Counted from the first letter of the stretch, positions 48,070 to 57,832 are shown. The stretch: 64,000 nucleotides of DNA from Rhodobacter capsulatus (GCF_003254295.1 NZ_QKZO01000011.1:62001-126000), one strand, 5' to 3'. The notes: generated by a model not told the origin, from the sequence alone. Made by a program: numbers and translations.

Positions 48070-48945
48070 GGGCAGACCCGCCTCGGCCCGCAGCCACTGC
48101 CAAAGCGCCTCGGCCCCGGCGTCGCGCGGCGCGTTTGCGACCAGAAAATAGCCGCGCTCCGGGTTGGCCAGTTCCGGCCCCGCCTCGACCAGCTGATCGC
48201 GGGCGAGCAGCCGATCGACGAGCCCGCGCCAGCCCAGCGCCACGCCTTGCCCGGCCAGCGCCGCCTCGATCACCAGCGCATAGGTGTTGCAGCGCAGATC
48301 CCCCCGCGCGCGGCGCGGATCGCGGGCAGGCGTCAGGGCACGCTGGTAGGCCGGCCAGTCGAACCAGACTGCCCCCGGTTCTGCATCAAGATGGATCAGC
48401 GGCGCATCGGGCAGCACGCCTTCGGACAGGCCCGCCCGCAAGGCCGGGGCGCAGACCGGCACCACCGCCTCGGGCAGGATCTGCACCGCCGCGGGGCCCA
48501 GCTCGGCGCGGGAGGCGAAAACCACCGCCATCTCGCCCTCGGCCCGTGTCCCGGCATGTTGCAGCGCGACGATCTGCAACTCCAGTTCGGGATGGGCGGT
48601 GCGGAACAGATGCAGCCGCGGCATCAGCCACAGGCCTGAAAAGGCGTAATCGGTGTAAAGCCGCAGCGTCTTGCGCCGAGGTGTCGGGCGCAGCGCCTCG
48701 GCCAGGGCATCGACCTGCGTGACGGCGCGGGCGAGGATGTCATGCAGCGCCCGCCCCTCGGGCGTCAGCGCCACCCCGCGGGCCTTGCGCAACAGCAGGG
48801 CCACGCCGAATTCCCCCTCGGCGCGGCGGATCTGATAGCTGACCGCGGGCTGGGTGATGTTCAGGCGATGCGCCGCCTCGGACAGGCTGCCCGCCCGCCC
48901 GACCTCGACAAAGACCCGCATCCAGCCCAGATCGACGCGCCGCAT
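48061..48945 (-). CDS. LysR-family regulator of choline-sulfate utilisation
   Basis: The 294-residue protein has an N-terminal winged helix with GSLSEAAHRLNITQPAVSYQIRRAEGEFGVALLLRKARGVALTPEGRAL and a C-terminal periplasmic-binding-like effector domain. It is divergent from choX and betC, the arrangement I know for the choline-sulfate-utilisation transcription factor family. The start is at MRRVDLGWMRVF, where homology begins; longer in-frame starts would cover the regulatory gap. The effector may be choline sulfate or choline. Confidence 0.85.
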   Translation of the reverse strand: MRRVDLGWMRVFVEVGRAGSLSEAAHRLNITQPAVSYQIRRAEGEFGVALLLRKARGVALTPEGRALHDILARAVTQVDALAEALRPTPRRKTLRLYTDYAFSGLWLMPRLHLFRTAHPELELQIVALQHAGTRAEGEMAVVFASRAELGPAAVQILPEAVVPVCAPALRAGLSEGVLPDAPLIHLDAEPGAVWFDWPAYQRALTPARDPRRARGDLRCNTYALVIEAALAGQGVALGWRGLVDRLLARDQLVEAGPELANPERGYFLVANAPRDAGAEALWQWLRAEAGLPSG

Positions 48946-48986
48946 CTGGTATAAACCTTTCTTATCGCAGGCATTCGGAAATTGCC

Positions 48987-48996
48987 CCTGTACAGG
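48987..48996. promoter_or_regulatory. Candidate operator between the LysR gene and choX
   Basis: CCTGTACAGG is a perfect 10-bp palindrome in the 103-nt divergent gap, about 50 nt from each start codon. It is a possible binding site for the LysR protein, but LysR sites usually have a longer T-N11-A form, so this is tentative. Confidence 0.3.
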
Positions 48997-49048
48997 ACAA
49001 ACTGTCTCACCTTTCATAAGCGAATGAAATAGCTGACAGGGAACCGGA

Positions 49049-49993
49049 ATGACCTTCGCCATCGCCTGCCGCACGGGGCTTTCCGTGGCCTTCCTTCTGT
49101 CCGGCGCCGTCATGGCGCTGGCCGATGACGCCAGCTGCGCCACGATCCGGCTCTCGGACCCGGGCTGGACCGACATCACCGCGACGAATGCCGTGGCCTC
49201 GGTGGTGCTGACGGGCCTTGGCTATGCGCCCGAGGTGAAGACGCTCTCGGTGCCGATCGGCTATGCGTCGATGAAGACCGGCGAGATCGACGTGTTTCTG
49301 GGCAACTGGATGCCCGCGCAACAGAAATTCATCGACGATCTGACCGCCGCCGAGGCGGTCGATCATCTGGCGCAGAACCTGACCGGGGCGAAGTTCACCC
49401 TGGCCGTGCCCAGTGCCGCGGCGGCCAAGGGGGTGACGGATTTCGCCGATCTGGCGGCGCATGGCGCCGAGTTCGACCACAAGATCTATGGCATCGAGCC
49501 GGGGGCCCCGGCGAACGCCAATATCCAGAAGATGATCGACAGCAATGATTTCGGGCTGAAAGACTGGCAACTGGTCGACTCGGGCGAACAGGCGATGCTG
49601 GCGCAGGTCGATCGCGCGGTGACGGAGGGCAAGGGGATCGTCTTCCTCGCCTGGGCGCCGCATCCGATGAACGCGACATTCGATCTGACCTATCTGTCGG
49701 GGGGCGACGCCTATTTCGGGCCGGATTTCGGCGGCGCGACGGTGCACACGCTCGCCCGCAAGGGCTGGGCGGGGGCCTGTCCGAATGCGGGCAAGCTGTT
49801 CTCGAACCTGGTCTTTGACCTGGGCATGGAGAACGAGCTGATGGGGTCGATCCTTGGCGGCGTTGAGCCCAAGCTGGCCGCCGCCGACTGGATCAAGGCG
49901 CATCCCGAAGTGCTGGGCCCCTGGCTTGAGGGGGTGACGACGCTTGAAGGCCAGCCGGGCGAGGCGGCGGTCAAGGCCGCGCTGGGACTGTAA
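49049..49993 (+). CDS. choX: Choline ABC-transporter periplasmic binding protein
   Basis: The 314-residue protein has a signal peptide (SVAFLLSGAVMALA, cleavage near residue 25). Its mature part has the OpuAC/ProX-like substrate-binding fold: CATIRLSDPGWTDITATNAV, GEIDVFLGNWMPAQQ, and VFLAWAPHPMNATFDLTYLSGGD. Trp residues in PGW, GNW and LAW positions fit an aromatic cage for a quaternary amine. The permease and ATPase genes are not adjacent, so this subunit must work with a transporter encoded elsewhere. betC follows after 15 nt. Confidence 0.88.
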   Translation: MTFAIACRTGLSVAFLLSGAVMALADDASCATIRLSDPGWTDITATNAVASVVLTGLGYAPEVKTLSVPIGYASMKTGEIDVFLGNWMPAQQKFIDDLTAAEAVDHLAQNLTGAKFTLAVPSAAAAKGVTDFADLAAHGAEFDHKIYGIEPGAPANANIQKMIDSNDFGLKDWQLVDSGEQAMLAQVDRAVTEGKGIVFLAWAPHPMNATFDLTYLSGGDAYFGPDFGGATVHTLARKGWAGACPNAGKLFSNLVFDLGMENELMGSILGGVEPKLAAADWIKAHPEVLGPWLEGVTTLEGQPGEAAVKAALGL

Positions 49994-50008
49994 GGACAAG
50001 GCCGGACC

Positions 50009-51523
50009 ATGGATCCCCGCCCGAATATCCTTGTCATCATGGTGGATCAGGCCAACGGGACGCTGTTCCCCGACGGTCCGGCCCCGTTCCTGCACACGCC
50101 GCACCTGAAGCGTCTGGCGAAGCGGTCCACCCGCTTTGCCAACACCTACACGGCCAGTCCGCTTTGCGCCCCCGCGCGGGCGTCCTTCATGTCGGGGCAA
50201 TTGCCGTCCCGCACGCGGGTCTATGACAATGCGGCCGAATTCGCCTCGGACATTCCGACCTTCGCGCATCATCTGCGCCGGGCGGGCTATGCCACGACGC
50301 TCTCGGGCAAGATGCATTTCGTCGGCCCCGATCAGCTGCATGGCTTCGAGGAACGGCTGACCACCGACATTTACCCGGCCGATTTCGGCTGGACGCCGGA
50401 TTACACGAAACCGGGCGCGCGGATCGACTGGTGGTATCACAATCTGGGTTCGGTCACCGGCGCGGGCGTGGCAGAGATCACTAACCAGATGGAATATGAC
50501 GACGAGGTTGCCTATCACGCCACGCGCAAGCTTTACGATCTGTCGCGGCGGCAGGATGAGCGGCCGTGGTGTCTGACGGTCTCCTTCACCCATCCGCATG
50601 ATCCCTATGTGGCGCGCAAGCGGTTCTGGGATCTGTATGAGGAAAGCCCGGCGCTGGACCCCGTGGTTCCGGCTTTGGCTTTCGAAGATCAGGATCCGCA
50701 ATCGCAGCGCATCTTGGAATCCTGTGATTTCAGAAATTTCGAAATCACTCCGGAAATGATCTGCCGCGCCCGCCAGGGGTATTTTGCCTCGATCAGTTAC
50801 GTCGATGAAAAGATAGGGGAAATCATCGATGTTCTGGAGCGCGGGCGGATGGCGGAGAATACCGTCATTGTCTTCGTCTCGGATCATGGCGACATGCTGG
50901 GCGAGCGCGGGTTGTGGTTCAAGATGAACTTCTTCGAGGGCTCGGCGCGGGTGCCGATGATGATTGCCGCGCCCGGCTGGAAACCCGGGCGGATCGACAC
51001 GCCGGTCTCCACGCTCGACATCACGCCGACGCTGGCGGCGCTGGCGGGGATCGACATTTCCACGCTGGCGCGCTGGACCGATGGCGTCGATCTGGCCCCG
51101 GTGGCCCAAGGCGATGCCCGTGCCGCGGTGCCGATGGAATATGCCGCGGAATCGACGATCGCGCCGATGGTCTGTCTGCGCGAGGGGCGCTACAAGCTGA
51201 TGCTGTGCGCCGTTGATCCGCCGATGCTGTATGACCTTGAAGCCGATCCGCAGGAGCTGGTGAACCTGGCGAGATCGCCTGAACATGCCGGGACGCTGGC
51301 ACGGCTGACCGATCAGGCGATGGCGCGTTGGGATCTGGCGGCCTTTGATGCCGATGTGCGCGAAAGCCAGGTGCGGCGCCGGGCGGTTTATGACGCCTTG
51401 CGCAACGGCGCCTATTTTCCCTGGGATTACCAGCCGCTGCAAAAGGCGTCTGAGCGCTACATGCGCAACCACATGGACTTGAACGTGCTGGAAGAAAACC
51501 AGCGTTATCCGCGCGGCGAATGA
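50009..51523 (+). CDS. betC: Choline sulfatase
   Basis: The 504-residue type I sulfatase hydrolyses choline-O-sulfate to choline and sulfate, feeding betaine synthesis. The N-terminus PNILVIMVDQANGTLFPD carries metal-binding Asp. The formylglycine motif is Cys-type, SPLCAPARASFMSGQLPS near residue 50. LSGKMHFVGPDQLHGFEERL and VIVFVSDHGDMLGERGLW supply further active-site residues, and the C-terminal region typical of BetC is complete. It needs maturation by a formylglycine-generating system; a radical-SAM maturase lies nearby. Confidence 0.94.
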   Translation: MDPRPNILVIMVDQANGTLFPDGPAPFLHTPHLKRLAKRSTRFANTYTASPLCAPARASFMSGQLPSRTRVYDNAAEFASDIPTFAHHLRRAGYATTLSGKMHFVGPDQLHGFEERLTTDIYPADFGWTPDYTKPGARIDWWYHNLGSVTGAGVAEITNQMEYDDEVAYHATRKLYDLSRRQDERPWCLTVSFTHPHDPYVARKRFWDLYEESPALDPVVPALAFEDQDPQSQRILESCDFRNFEITPEMICRARQGYFASISYVDEKIGEIIDVLERGRMAENTVIVFVSDHGDMLGERGLWFKMNFFEGSARVPMMIAAPGWKPGRIDTPVSTLDITPTLAALAGIDISTLARWTDGVDLAPVAQGDARAAVPMEYAAESTIAPMVCLREGRYKLMLCAVDPPMLYDLEADPQELVNLARSPEHAGTLARLTDQAMARWDLAAFDADVRESQVRRRAVYDALRNGAYFPWDYQPLQKASERYMRNHMDLNVLEENQRYPRGE

Positions 51524-51530
51524 CGCAAGG

Positions 51531-51553
51531 GGGCTGCCCGCAAAGGGCAGCCC
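51531..51553. terminator. Bidirectional terminator between betC and the small membrane protein gene
   Basis: GGGCTGCCC and GGGCAGCCC form a perfect 9-bp stem with a 5-nt loop between two convergent genes. TT follows on the plus strand and AA-rich flanks lie on the other side. Confidence 0.75.
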
Positions 51554-51554
51554 T

Positions 51555-51833
51555 TCAATGCTTGAAGCGACGCACCAGCGTCCAGATCCCGAGCAACACG
51601 CCCATCTGGATCGCATTCGTCACCAGCCCGATGACGGCGGCGACCAGGAACCAGACGTTGCCATTCGGCAAAAGCAGCGGGATCAGCAACGCGACCAGAA
51701 CCAGCCCCGCCGCAAGGGTCGGAATCCTGCCCAGCCGGTCTTCAAGCCGCGGTTGCAGCGCGATCACCCCGGCCAGCAGGATCAGGCGCAACGGATCCCC
51801 GATCTGGGCGATGAAAATGTCGACAGGTCCCAA
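51555..51833 (-). CDS. Small membrane protein, unknown function
   Basis: The 92-residue product has about three hydrophobic segments (residues 10-25, 38-58 and 62-85) and a basic C-terminus. The start codon appears to be TTG with an excellent GGAGGAG four nt upstream. I recognise no family. It may belong to the 3-prime end of the leftward transcripts but lies 72 nt from the flavoprotein gene. Confidence 0.65.
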   Translation of the reverse strand: MGPVDIFIAQIGDPLRLILLAGVIALQPRLEDRLGRIPTLAAGLVLVALLIPLLLPNGNVWFLVAAVIGLVTNAIQMGVLLGIWTLVRRFKH

Positions 51834-51905
51834 GGCTCTCCTCCCTCTGAGCGTGACGGGGCGAGATTAGGCGCCGCCGCGCCTTTCGCCAAGGATTTTC
51901 CCGGC

Positions 51906-52931
51906 TCAGGCTTGCGCAACCGTTGCCGCCGTGACGGAGAGCCGGGCACCGTCCAGCGTGCGGGCCGCACCCTTGCGGGCATCGCCCAGAACGATGGCTT
52001 CGCTGCGCAGCATCGAGCGGCCCTGCGCGTCGCAGGGGCACCAGCCCGAGGCATCGACCAGACCCGCGGTGCGGGCAATCGCCCCGGCCACATGCGGCGG
52101 CACGAAGTTGATCACATCGGCGGTCAGACGTCCGGCCGCGGTCTCGATCCGGCCCGTCCGGGCGTCGACGGCCTGCACGGTGGCGCCCTCGGCGGCGGTG
52201 ATCCAGGCCACCTGTGCCGCAATCCCCTGCAACTGCTTCGCCATCGCGAAGGCCTGCGCCAAAGCCGGGGTCGGCGTCGCATCAAGCACCGTCAGCCGCG
52301 CCGCCGGGCGGGTGGCGGCCAGATGCCGGCTCAGCATCAGGGCGCGGTGCAGCGCCACCTGCGGATGGCTGAGACCGGCGGGCAGGCGCAGCACGACATG
52401 ACCGGCGTCCCGCAGCGCGGCGAGCTGTGCCGCCAGCCGCCGCGCCTCGCGCGCATTGCCCCAGGCGGCGGGCATCGCATAGCGGGCCGCGGCGTCGAGC
52501 CCCTCGATCGCTTCGGCCCTGGCCGTCGTGCCGGGGGCAAGATAGAGCCGGTCAAAGGCGGTCGCGCGGCCGGAAAACAGCGAGAGCCGCCCCGCCGTCC
52601 AATCGACATCGGTGACATCGTCGAGCATCACCTCGATGCCCTGCGCTTTCAGCTGCGCAAGCGTCGCCTCGGTCCGCGGCGGGCCAAAGGCGGCGGCGGT
52701 CGCATCCTGCGCCGCGCGCGCCAGACGGGTCGGGTCGCGTTCGAGAAGCGCCACCCGCAGCGCCGGATGAGCGGCACGGAGCGCCAGCGCCGCCTGTGCC
52801 CCGGCGGGACCGGCGCCGACGATCACGGCGCGCTCCGAAGGGGCAAGGGCAAGGCCGATCCCGCCCGCCGCCGCGACGGCAGAGGTGGCGAAAAGACCGA
52901 GGGCGAGGTGGCGACGGGTCAGACGGGTCAT
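51906..52931 (-). CDS. Tat-exported FAD flavoprotein (sulfide-dehydrogenase/FccB-like fold)
   Basis: The 341-residue protein starts MTRLTRRHLALGLFATSAVAAAGG, a Tat signal with twin Arg. It has a dinucleotide motif VIVGAGPAGAQAALALRA near residues 35-52 and a C-terminal FAD segment with IVLGDARKG. Fold and spacing recall FccB/SoxF-type flavoproteins, but only a WCPC motif stands in for their redox cysteines. It starts 32 nt after rnfH with AGGAGA upstream, so it is probably the last gene of the rnf operon. The role and substrate are unknown. Confidence 0.7.
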   Translation of the reverse strand: MTRLTRRHLALGLFATSAVAAAGGIGLALAPSERAVIVGAGPAGAQAALALRAAHPALRVALLERDPTRLARAAQDATAAAFGPPRTEATLAQLKAQGIEVMLDDVTDVDWTAGRLSLFSGRATAFDRLYLAPGTTARAEAIEGLDAAARYAMPAAWGNAREARRLAAQLAALRDAGHVVLRLPAGLSHPQVALHRALMLSRHLAATRPAARLTVLDATPTPALAQAFAMAKQLQGIAAQVAWITAAEGATVQAVDARTGRIETAAGRLTADVINFVPPHVAGAIARTAGLVDASGWCPCDAQGRSMLRSEAIVLGDARKGAARTLDGARLSVTAATVAQA

Positions 52932-52963
52932 CGGGGATCTCCTGACGAAAGGGGGGAGGGCGG

Positions 52964-53221
52964 TCAGCTTTTCTTTTCCAGCAACTCGGCTTCGGGATGG
53001 ATCGGGCGGTAGATCTCGACCCGGTCGCCTTCCTTCAGCGCCTTTTCCAGCGGGCAGATCTGGCCGAAGATGCCGATCTTTTGTCGGCTCAGGTCGATCT
53101 CGGGGAACTGGTCGAGCAGGCCGGATTTCTCGATCGCGTCCCGCGCCGTGGCGGTTTCCGGCACATCGACGTTCTTCCAGACCTGCACGGTCGGCTTGGC
53201 ATAGGCGACACCGACGATCAT
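52964..53221 (-). CDS. rnfH: RnfH, ubiquitin-like-fold protein of the Rnf operon
   Basis: The 85-residue protein has the RnfH beta-grasp pattern: VGVAYAKPTVQVWKNVDVPETATARDAIEKSGLL, KIGIFGQICPLEKALKEGDRVEIYRPI. The function within Rnf is not settled; in R. capsulatus it is known as part of the operon. The start overlaps the rnfE stop by 4 nt. Confidence 0.93.
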   Translation of the reverse strand: MIVGVAYAKPTVQVWKNVDVPETATARDAIEKSGLLDQFPEIDLSRQKIGIFGQICPLEKALKEGDRVEIYRPIHPEAELLEKKS

Positions 53222-53949
53222 GCCTCTTCTCCGGTTTCCAGTTTCGGTTTCAGCACCCCCGCCGCGGTGAACACGCGTTCGGTGCGCATCTGCTTGATTT
53301 CCTGTTCGATCGTCGGCTTGCGGGCGTCGATGATGCGCTTGAGCGCGAAAAGCCCGCCCACCACCAGAAAGCCGCCCGGCGGCAGGATCATGATCAGAAA
53401 GCCCGGGTAATCGGGAAAGACCTTCAGCTCCAAGAAGGCGAAATGCGGCCCCAGTAGCAGCGAGGCCTGGGCGAAAAGCGTGCCCGAGCCGAGGATTTCG
53501 CGGATCGCCCCCACCACCACCAGCGCCAGGGTGAAGCCGATCCCCATCATCAGCCCGTCAAGCGCCGAGGCCAGCACGCCAAAGCGCGAGGCAAAGGCCT
53601 CGGCCCGGCCGAGGATGGCGCAGTTCGTCACGATCAGCGCGATGAACAGGCCCAGCACCTTGTGCAGATCGTGCAGCCAGGCGTTCAGCGCCAGATCGAC
53701 CACGGTCACGATGGCGGCGATGATCAGGATGAAGGCCGGGATGCGGATCTCCGGCGCGATGGTCTTGCGCAGGGCGGAAATCACCACGTTCGACAGGATC
53801 AGCACCACCGTCGTCGCCAGCCCCATGCCCAGGCCGTTCGTGGCGGTGCCGGTGATGGCGAGCGCCGGGCAGAGCGCCAGCATCTGGCCCGTCACGATGT
53901 TCTTGTCCCACAATCCGTCGCGGGCGATCTTGGCGTAATTCTCCGACAT
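53218..53949 (-). CDS. rnfE: Rnf electron-transport complex subunit E
   Basis: The 243-residue integral membrane subunit, paralogous to RnfA, has six predicted membrane segments. Conserved segments are QMLALCPALAITGTATNGLGMG and LFIALIVTNCAILGRAEAFASR; the Cys in each matches the pair that holds a membrane-embedded Fe-S centre between RnfA and RnfE. A charged cytoplasmic tail of about 40 residues is longer than in E. coli RsxE. Confidence 0.95.
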   Translation of the reverse strand: MSENYAKIARDGLWDKNIVTGQMLALCPALAITGTATNGLGMGLATTVVLILSNVVISALRKTIAPEIRIPAFILIIAAIVTVVDLALNAWLHDLHKVLGLFIALIVTNCAILGRAEAFASRFGVLASALDGLMMGIGFTLALVVVGAIREILGSGTLFAQASLLLGPHFAFLELKVFPDYPGFLIMILPPGGFLVVGGLFALKRIIDARKPTIEQEIKQMRTERVFTAAGVLKPKLETGEEA

Positions 53950-53960
53950 CGGCGCGCTCC

Positions 53961-54614
53961 TCAGGATTTCGGCGGCAGGGGGGCGGTCAGCGCCGCCTTG
54001 TTGCGGTCAAAGAAGGTCAGCCCGCGGGCAATCGTCCTGACGACGGCGCGCGGCGTGATGGTCGCGCCCGAGAACTGGTCGAACACGCCACCGTCCCGTT
54101 TCACCTTCCAGTTCTCGGGGCCCGGATCTTGCAGCGACTTGCCGGAGAAGCCGAGGATCCAGTCGTCCTTGGCCACTTCGATCTTGTCGCCCAGACCCGG
54201 GGTTTCGGTATGCGACAGCACCCGCACGCCCAGCAGCGTGCCATCGGGGGCGATGCCCAGAAGCACCCGGATCTGACCGCTGTAGCCGGGGCCGGAAAGT
54301 TCATAGGCAAGGCCCGTCACCGCGCCCGCCCTCGTCGCGACATAGACCTTGACCGTGCCTTCCGTGGCGTCGCTGACCGGGCGCATCGCGGCGGCCAGAT
54401 CATTGTCGTGCAGATCCTGCGGGATCACCTGTTCCAGCGAGGCGGCCAGATCCTCGGCACCGCGGGCGGCGATCGGCGCCGAGGTGGTGTCATTCGCCGC
54501 GGCCAGCAGGACGGCGGTGACCAGCGCAAAAAGCGCCAGCATGATCCCGTGCGCCAGGGGCGAGGCCTTGAACCAGGGCAGTTTCGGTTTTTCGGGGGGG
54601 GGCGTGTCAGTCAT
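53961..54614 (-). CDS. rnfG: Rnf complex subunit G (covalent FMN)
   Basis: The 217-residue subunit has one N-terminal membrane segment (residues 20-42) and a periplasmic FMN-binding domain. The flavinylation site is [11 protein letters not shown], with the acceptor Thr in SGAT near residue 183. RnfF (ApbE-like), encoded on the other side of the cluster, should attach the FMN. The start overlaps the rnfD stop by 4 nt; longer in-frame readings upstream are shadows of rnfD. Confidence 0.94.
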   Translation of the reverse strand: MTDTPPPEKPKLPWFKASPLAHGIMLALFALVTAVLLAAANDTTSAPIAARGAEDLAASLEQVIPQDLHDNDLAAAMRPVSDATEGTVKVYVATRAGAVTGLAYELSGPGYSGQIRVLLGIAPDGTLLGVRVLSHTETPGLGDKIEVAKDDWILGFSGKSLQDPGPENWKVKRDGGVFDQFSGATITPRAVVRTIARGLTFFDRNKAALTAPLPPKS

Positions 54615-55696
54615 TTCGTCGCTCCCTTCGCGGGTTTGGTTGTGCCAAGCGGCTTGCCGCTGCGCGAGCGCCCGAAGATCCGCGGCCGGATGTAGGTTTC
54701 GATCAGCGGCGTGACCGAGTTCATCAAGAGCACCGCGAAGGCCACGCCCTCGGGGAAGGCGCCGAAGGTGCGGATCACGAAGATCAGCGTGCCGATGCCG
54801 ATGCCATAGACCCATTTGCCTGCAGTGCTGACCGGCGAGGTGACGTAATCGGTGGCGATGAAGAAGGCGCAGAGCATCGTCGAGCCCGAAGTCAGATGCA
54901 GGATCGGCGGCGCGAAGCGGTCGGGCGCGAAGAAGGAGCAGACCGCCGACAGCGTGGCAATCGTGCCCAGCACCGCCAGCGGGATCGTCGGCGTGATGAT
55001 CCTTGTGACCAGCAGCAAAAGCCCGCCCAGCGCCAGAAGCAGGGTCGAGGTCTCGCCAAGGCTGCCGGGCACGAAACCAAGCAGGCGGCTTTCCAGATCC
55101 GCCAGGGTCGGCAGGATCTCGCCCATCGTCGCCCCGGCGCTGATCTGGCTTTTGATGTGGCTCAGCGTCGAGGCCGAGGAGACCGCGTCGAAGTCCTGCG
55201 CGCCGAGAAAGGTGATCGACAGCCCGTGCAGGAACGACGGGCCATCGAGCAGCCCGACCGGCGCGATCCAGGTGGTCATCTGCACCGGCAGCGCGACGAC
55301 GAGCATGGCGCGGGCGACCATCGCCGGGTTGAACAGGTTCTGCCCCAGCCCGCCGAAGATCTGCTTGGCCAGAACGATGGCGATGAAGGCGCCGATCGTG
55401 CCGACCCACCAGGGCGCATAGGGCGGCAGCGTCATCGCCACCAGCCAGCCCGACAGGATCGCCGAACCGTCGGTGGCAAAGGGCCGGATCGGTTTCTTGG
55501 CGATCCAGAGGCAGGCGACCTCGAAGACCCAGGCCGAGAGGACCGTGGTCAGGAACAGGAAGATCGCGGGCCAGCCGAATTGCCACAGCCCGAACAGGGT
55601 GGCGGGCGTCAGCGCCACCACCACCGTCAGCATCGTGCGGGACACGGTGAACAGCGTATGGGTATGCGGGCCCGCAACGGGCATGTGCATGGTCAC
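54611..55696 (-). CDS. rnfD: Rnf complex subunit D (membrane, covalent FMN)
   Basis: The 361-residue membrane subunit has about nine hydrophobic segments. The segment [21 protein letters not shown] near residue 262-282 corresponds to the SGAT flavinylation site of RsxD/NqrB, with Ser at the Ala position. The start is read as GTG overlapping the rnfC stop (GTGA on the minus strand), because GGGGGAGG lies 7 nt upstream; ATG codons 6 and 12 nt later are alternatives. Confidence 0.93.
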   Translation of the reverse strand: MTMHMPVAGPHTHTLFTVSRTMLTVVVALTPATLFGLWQFGWPAIFLFLTTVLSAWVFEVACLWIAKKPIRPFATDGSAILSGWLVAMTLPPYAPWWVGTIGAFIAIVLAKQIFGGLGQNLFNPAMVARAMLVVALPVQMTTWIAPVGLLDGPSFLHGLSITFLGAQDFDAVSSASTLSHIKSQISAGATMGEILPTLADLESRLLGFVPGSLGETSTLLLALGGLLLLVTRIITPTIPLAVLGTIATLSAVCSFFAPDRFAPPILHLTSGSTMLCAFFIATDYVTSPVSTAGKWVYGIGIGTLIFVIRTFGAFPEGVAFAVLLMNSVTPLIETYIRPRIFGRSRSGKPLGTTKPAKGATK

Positions 55697-57252
55697 GGCG
55701 TGGCCTCCCCCTGGATGGCGGTTGCGGTCGCGGGCGGTGGCATCTCCGCCGCAGCGGCCGCTTCTTCGGCTTTCTTCTTCGCGGCCATCTCGGCCTTGCG
55801 TTTCAGCATCATCTGTTTCTTGGCTTCAAGGATCGCCTCCTCGCGCGCCTTGCGGGCGGCGGCGAGACGTTTGGTTTCCTCCTGCTGGTGCTTGCGGCTT
55901 TGCCGTTCGGCCAGCTTGCCCTTGGCGAACTGGAACGATTGCACCAGCGGCAGGTTGGCGGGGCAGTTGTAGGAACAGCAGCCGCAGGCAAGGCAGTCCA
56001 TCAGCCCGACCTTGGCCGCGCCCTCCAGATCGCCCGCGTGGATGCGGGCGTTCAGCTCGAAGGGCGTCAGCCCCACCGGGCAGCCCTGGACACAGCGGCC
56101 GCAGCGGATGCAGGGCATGGTCTTCGCCTCGGGCGTTTCCGCCGCGGTCAGCGCCAGAATGCCGTTCGTGCCCTTGACCACCGGCACCCGCGGGTTCTGG
56201 ATCGGCATCCCCATCATCGGCCCGCCCAGCAGCAGCCGGTCCGGTTCCTCGGTGAAGCCGCCGCAATGGGCGATGATTTCCGACACCGGCGTGCCGATCA
56301 GCACCCGCAGGTTGGCGGGGCGGCGGATGCCGTGCCCCGAAACCGTCACCGTCCGCGCGATCAGCGGCTCGCCATAGCGCACCGCCAGGTGGACGGCATG
56401 GGCGGTGGCGATGTTGTGCACGACCACGCCCAGATCGGCGGTCAGCGCCCGCGCCGGGGTCTCCCGGCCGGTGATCATCTTCACCAGATGCTTTTCCGAC
56501 CCCATCGGATATTGCGTCGGCACCACATGGACCTTGAACGTGTAGCCAAGCGCGCGGTTGTAGCGCGTCATCGCCTCGATCGCCTGCGGCTTGTTCGATT
56601 CGATCGCCACGAACACCTGTTTCACGCCAAGCGCCCTGGCCATGATGCCGATGCCGTCGGCGATTTCCTCGGCGCGCTCGCGCATCAGCCGGTCATCGCA
56701 GGTCAGATAGGGCTCGCATTCGGCGCCATTGAGGATCAGCGTCGTCAGATCGTATTTCGCCCGCAGGTTCAGCTTCACCGCCGAGGGGAAGGTGGCCCCC
56801 CCCATGCCGACGATCCCCGCCGCCGCCACCTGCGCCGCGATCTCCTCGGGCGAAGCGTTCTCGGGGCGGAGGCGCGGCAGGTGCGGGCCCCATCTGTCCT
56901 CGCCGTCGGGGCGGAGCGTGATCGTCGGCACCGGCAGGCCCGAGGCATGCGGGGCCACGAAATGCCCCACCGCGATCACCCGCCCCGAGGTCGGCGCATG
57001 GATATTGGCCGACAGCGGTCCGCGCGCCTTGGCGATCAGCTGGCCTTTCAGCACCAGATCATCACGGCGCACGATCGGTTCCGCCTCGGCGCCGATATGC
57101 TGCTGCAAGGGCAGCCGGATCAGCGTCGGCATCGGCATCGTCTCGATCTCGCATTCCGAGGTCAGATGCTTGTGGGTTTCCGGATGGATCCCGCCGCGGA
57201 TCGAAAAGGATTGCAGCGGGTGAAACAGGGTGGCGATCGAGGGAAGTCTCAT
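55693..57252 (-). CDS. rnfC: Rnf complex subunit C (NADH/ferredoxin-side, two 4Fe-4S clusters)
   Basis: The 519-residue peripheral subunit has [13 protein letters not shown] near residue 85, a flavin/NADH-binding Gly-rich stretch [16 protein letters not shown] near residue 140, and two 4Fe-4S motifs, [12 protein letters not shown] and [12 protein letters not shown], near residues 380-430. The C-terminal 80 residues are a charged Lys/Glu/Ala helix ending in Ala/Pro repeats, shorter than in E. coli RsxC. It would exchange electrons with NADH at the cytoplasmic face. Overlaps with rnfB and rnfD are 4 nt each. Confidence 0.95.
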   Translation of the reverse strand: MRLPSIATLFHPLQSFSIRGGIHPETHKHLTSECEIETMPMPTLIRLPLQQHIGAEAEPIVRRDDLVLKGQLIAKARGPLSANIHAPTSGRVIAVGHFVAPHASGLPVPTITLRPDGEDRWGPHLPRLRPENASPEEIAAQVAAAGIVGMGGATFPSAVKLNLRAKYDLTTLILNGAECEPYLTCDDRLMRERAEEIADGIGIMARALGVKQVFVAIESNKPQAIEAMTRYNRALGYTFKVHVVPTQYPMGSEKHLVKMITGRETPARALTADLGVVVHNIATAHAVHLAVRYGEPLIARTVTVSGHGIRRPANLRVLIGTPVSEIIAHCGGFTEEPDRLLLGGPMMGMPIQNPRVPVVKGTNGILALTAAETPEAKTMPCIRCGRCVQGCPVGLTPFELNARIHAGDLEGAAKVGLMDCLACGCCSYNCPANLPLVQSFQFAKGKLAERQSRKHQQEETKRLAAARKAREEAILEAKKQMMLKRKAEMAAKKKAEEAAAAAEMPPPATATAIQGEATP

Positions 57253-57812
57253 GCTGCGGTCTCCGCGCGCGCCGCGGCCAGACCCGGTTGCGGCTTGTCC
57301 CAATACCAGGTCTTGAGGCTCTTCGGCTTGACCCGGCTGACGATCGCCTCGGTCGGGCAGACCTCGATGCAGGCGTCGCAGCCGATGCAGGCATCCATCA
57401 CCACGGTGTGGATCTGCTTGGCGCCGCCGACGATCGCATCGGTCGGGCAGCGCTTGAAACATTTCTGACAGCCGGTGCAATGATCCTCGAAGACAAAGGC
57501 GACCATCGGCTCGATCTCGGCGATCGGGCCTGCTTCGGCGCCCGCCTCGACGGTGACGATCTCGGCCAGGGCCAGCGCCACATCGCGCCCGCCCGGGGTG
57601 CAGGCGGTCAGGGGCGCGTTGCCCTCGGCCATCGCCTCGGCCAGACCGTTGCAGCCGGGAAAGCCGCAGGCGCCGCAATTGGTGCCGGGCAGGATCTTGC
57701 CGATTTCCTCGACGATCGGCGGGGTCTCGACGTGGAACTTGCGGGCGGCGGCGCCGAGCAGGTAGCCCAGCCCGAGCCCGAGGGCCGACATGGAAGCGGC
57801 GGCTGCGATCAT
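57249..57812 (-). CDS. rnfB: Rnf complex subunit B (ferredoxin-interacting Fe-S protein)
   Basis: The 187-residue subunit has a short N-terminal hydrophobic anchor and a 4Fe-4S motif with Cys46, 49, 54 and 71 (NCGACGFPGC...TAC). Two bacterial ferredoxin motifs follow, HCTGCQKCFKRCP and ACIGCDACIEVCP. It is the likely site of ferredoxin reduction. AAAGGAG precedes the start, 20 nt after rnfA. Confidence 0.95.
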   Translation of the reverse strand: MIAAAASMSALGLGLGYLLGAAARKFHVETPPIVEEIGKILPGTNCGACGFPGCNGLAEAMAEGNAPLTACTPGGRDVALALAEIVTVEAGAEAGPIAEIEPMVAFVFEDHCTGCQKCFKRCPTDAIVGGAKQIHTVVMDACIGCDACIEVCPTEAIVSRVKPKSLKTWYWDKPQPGLAAARAETAA

Positions 57813-57832
57813 GGCAGGTCTCCTTTCGACGA

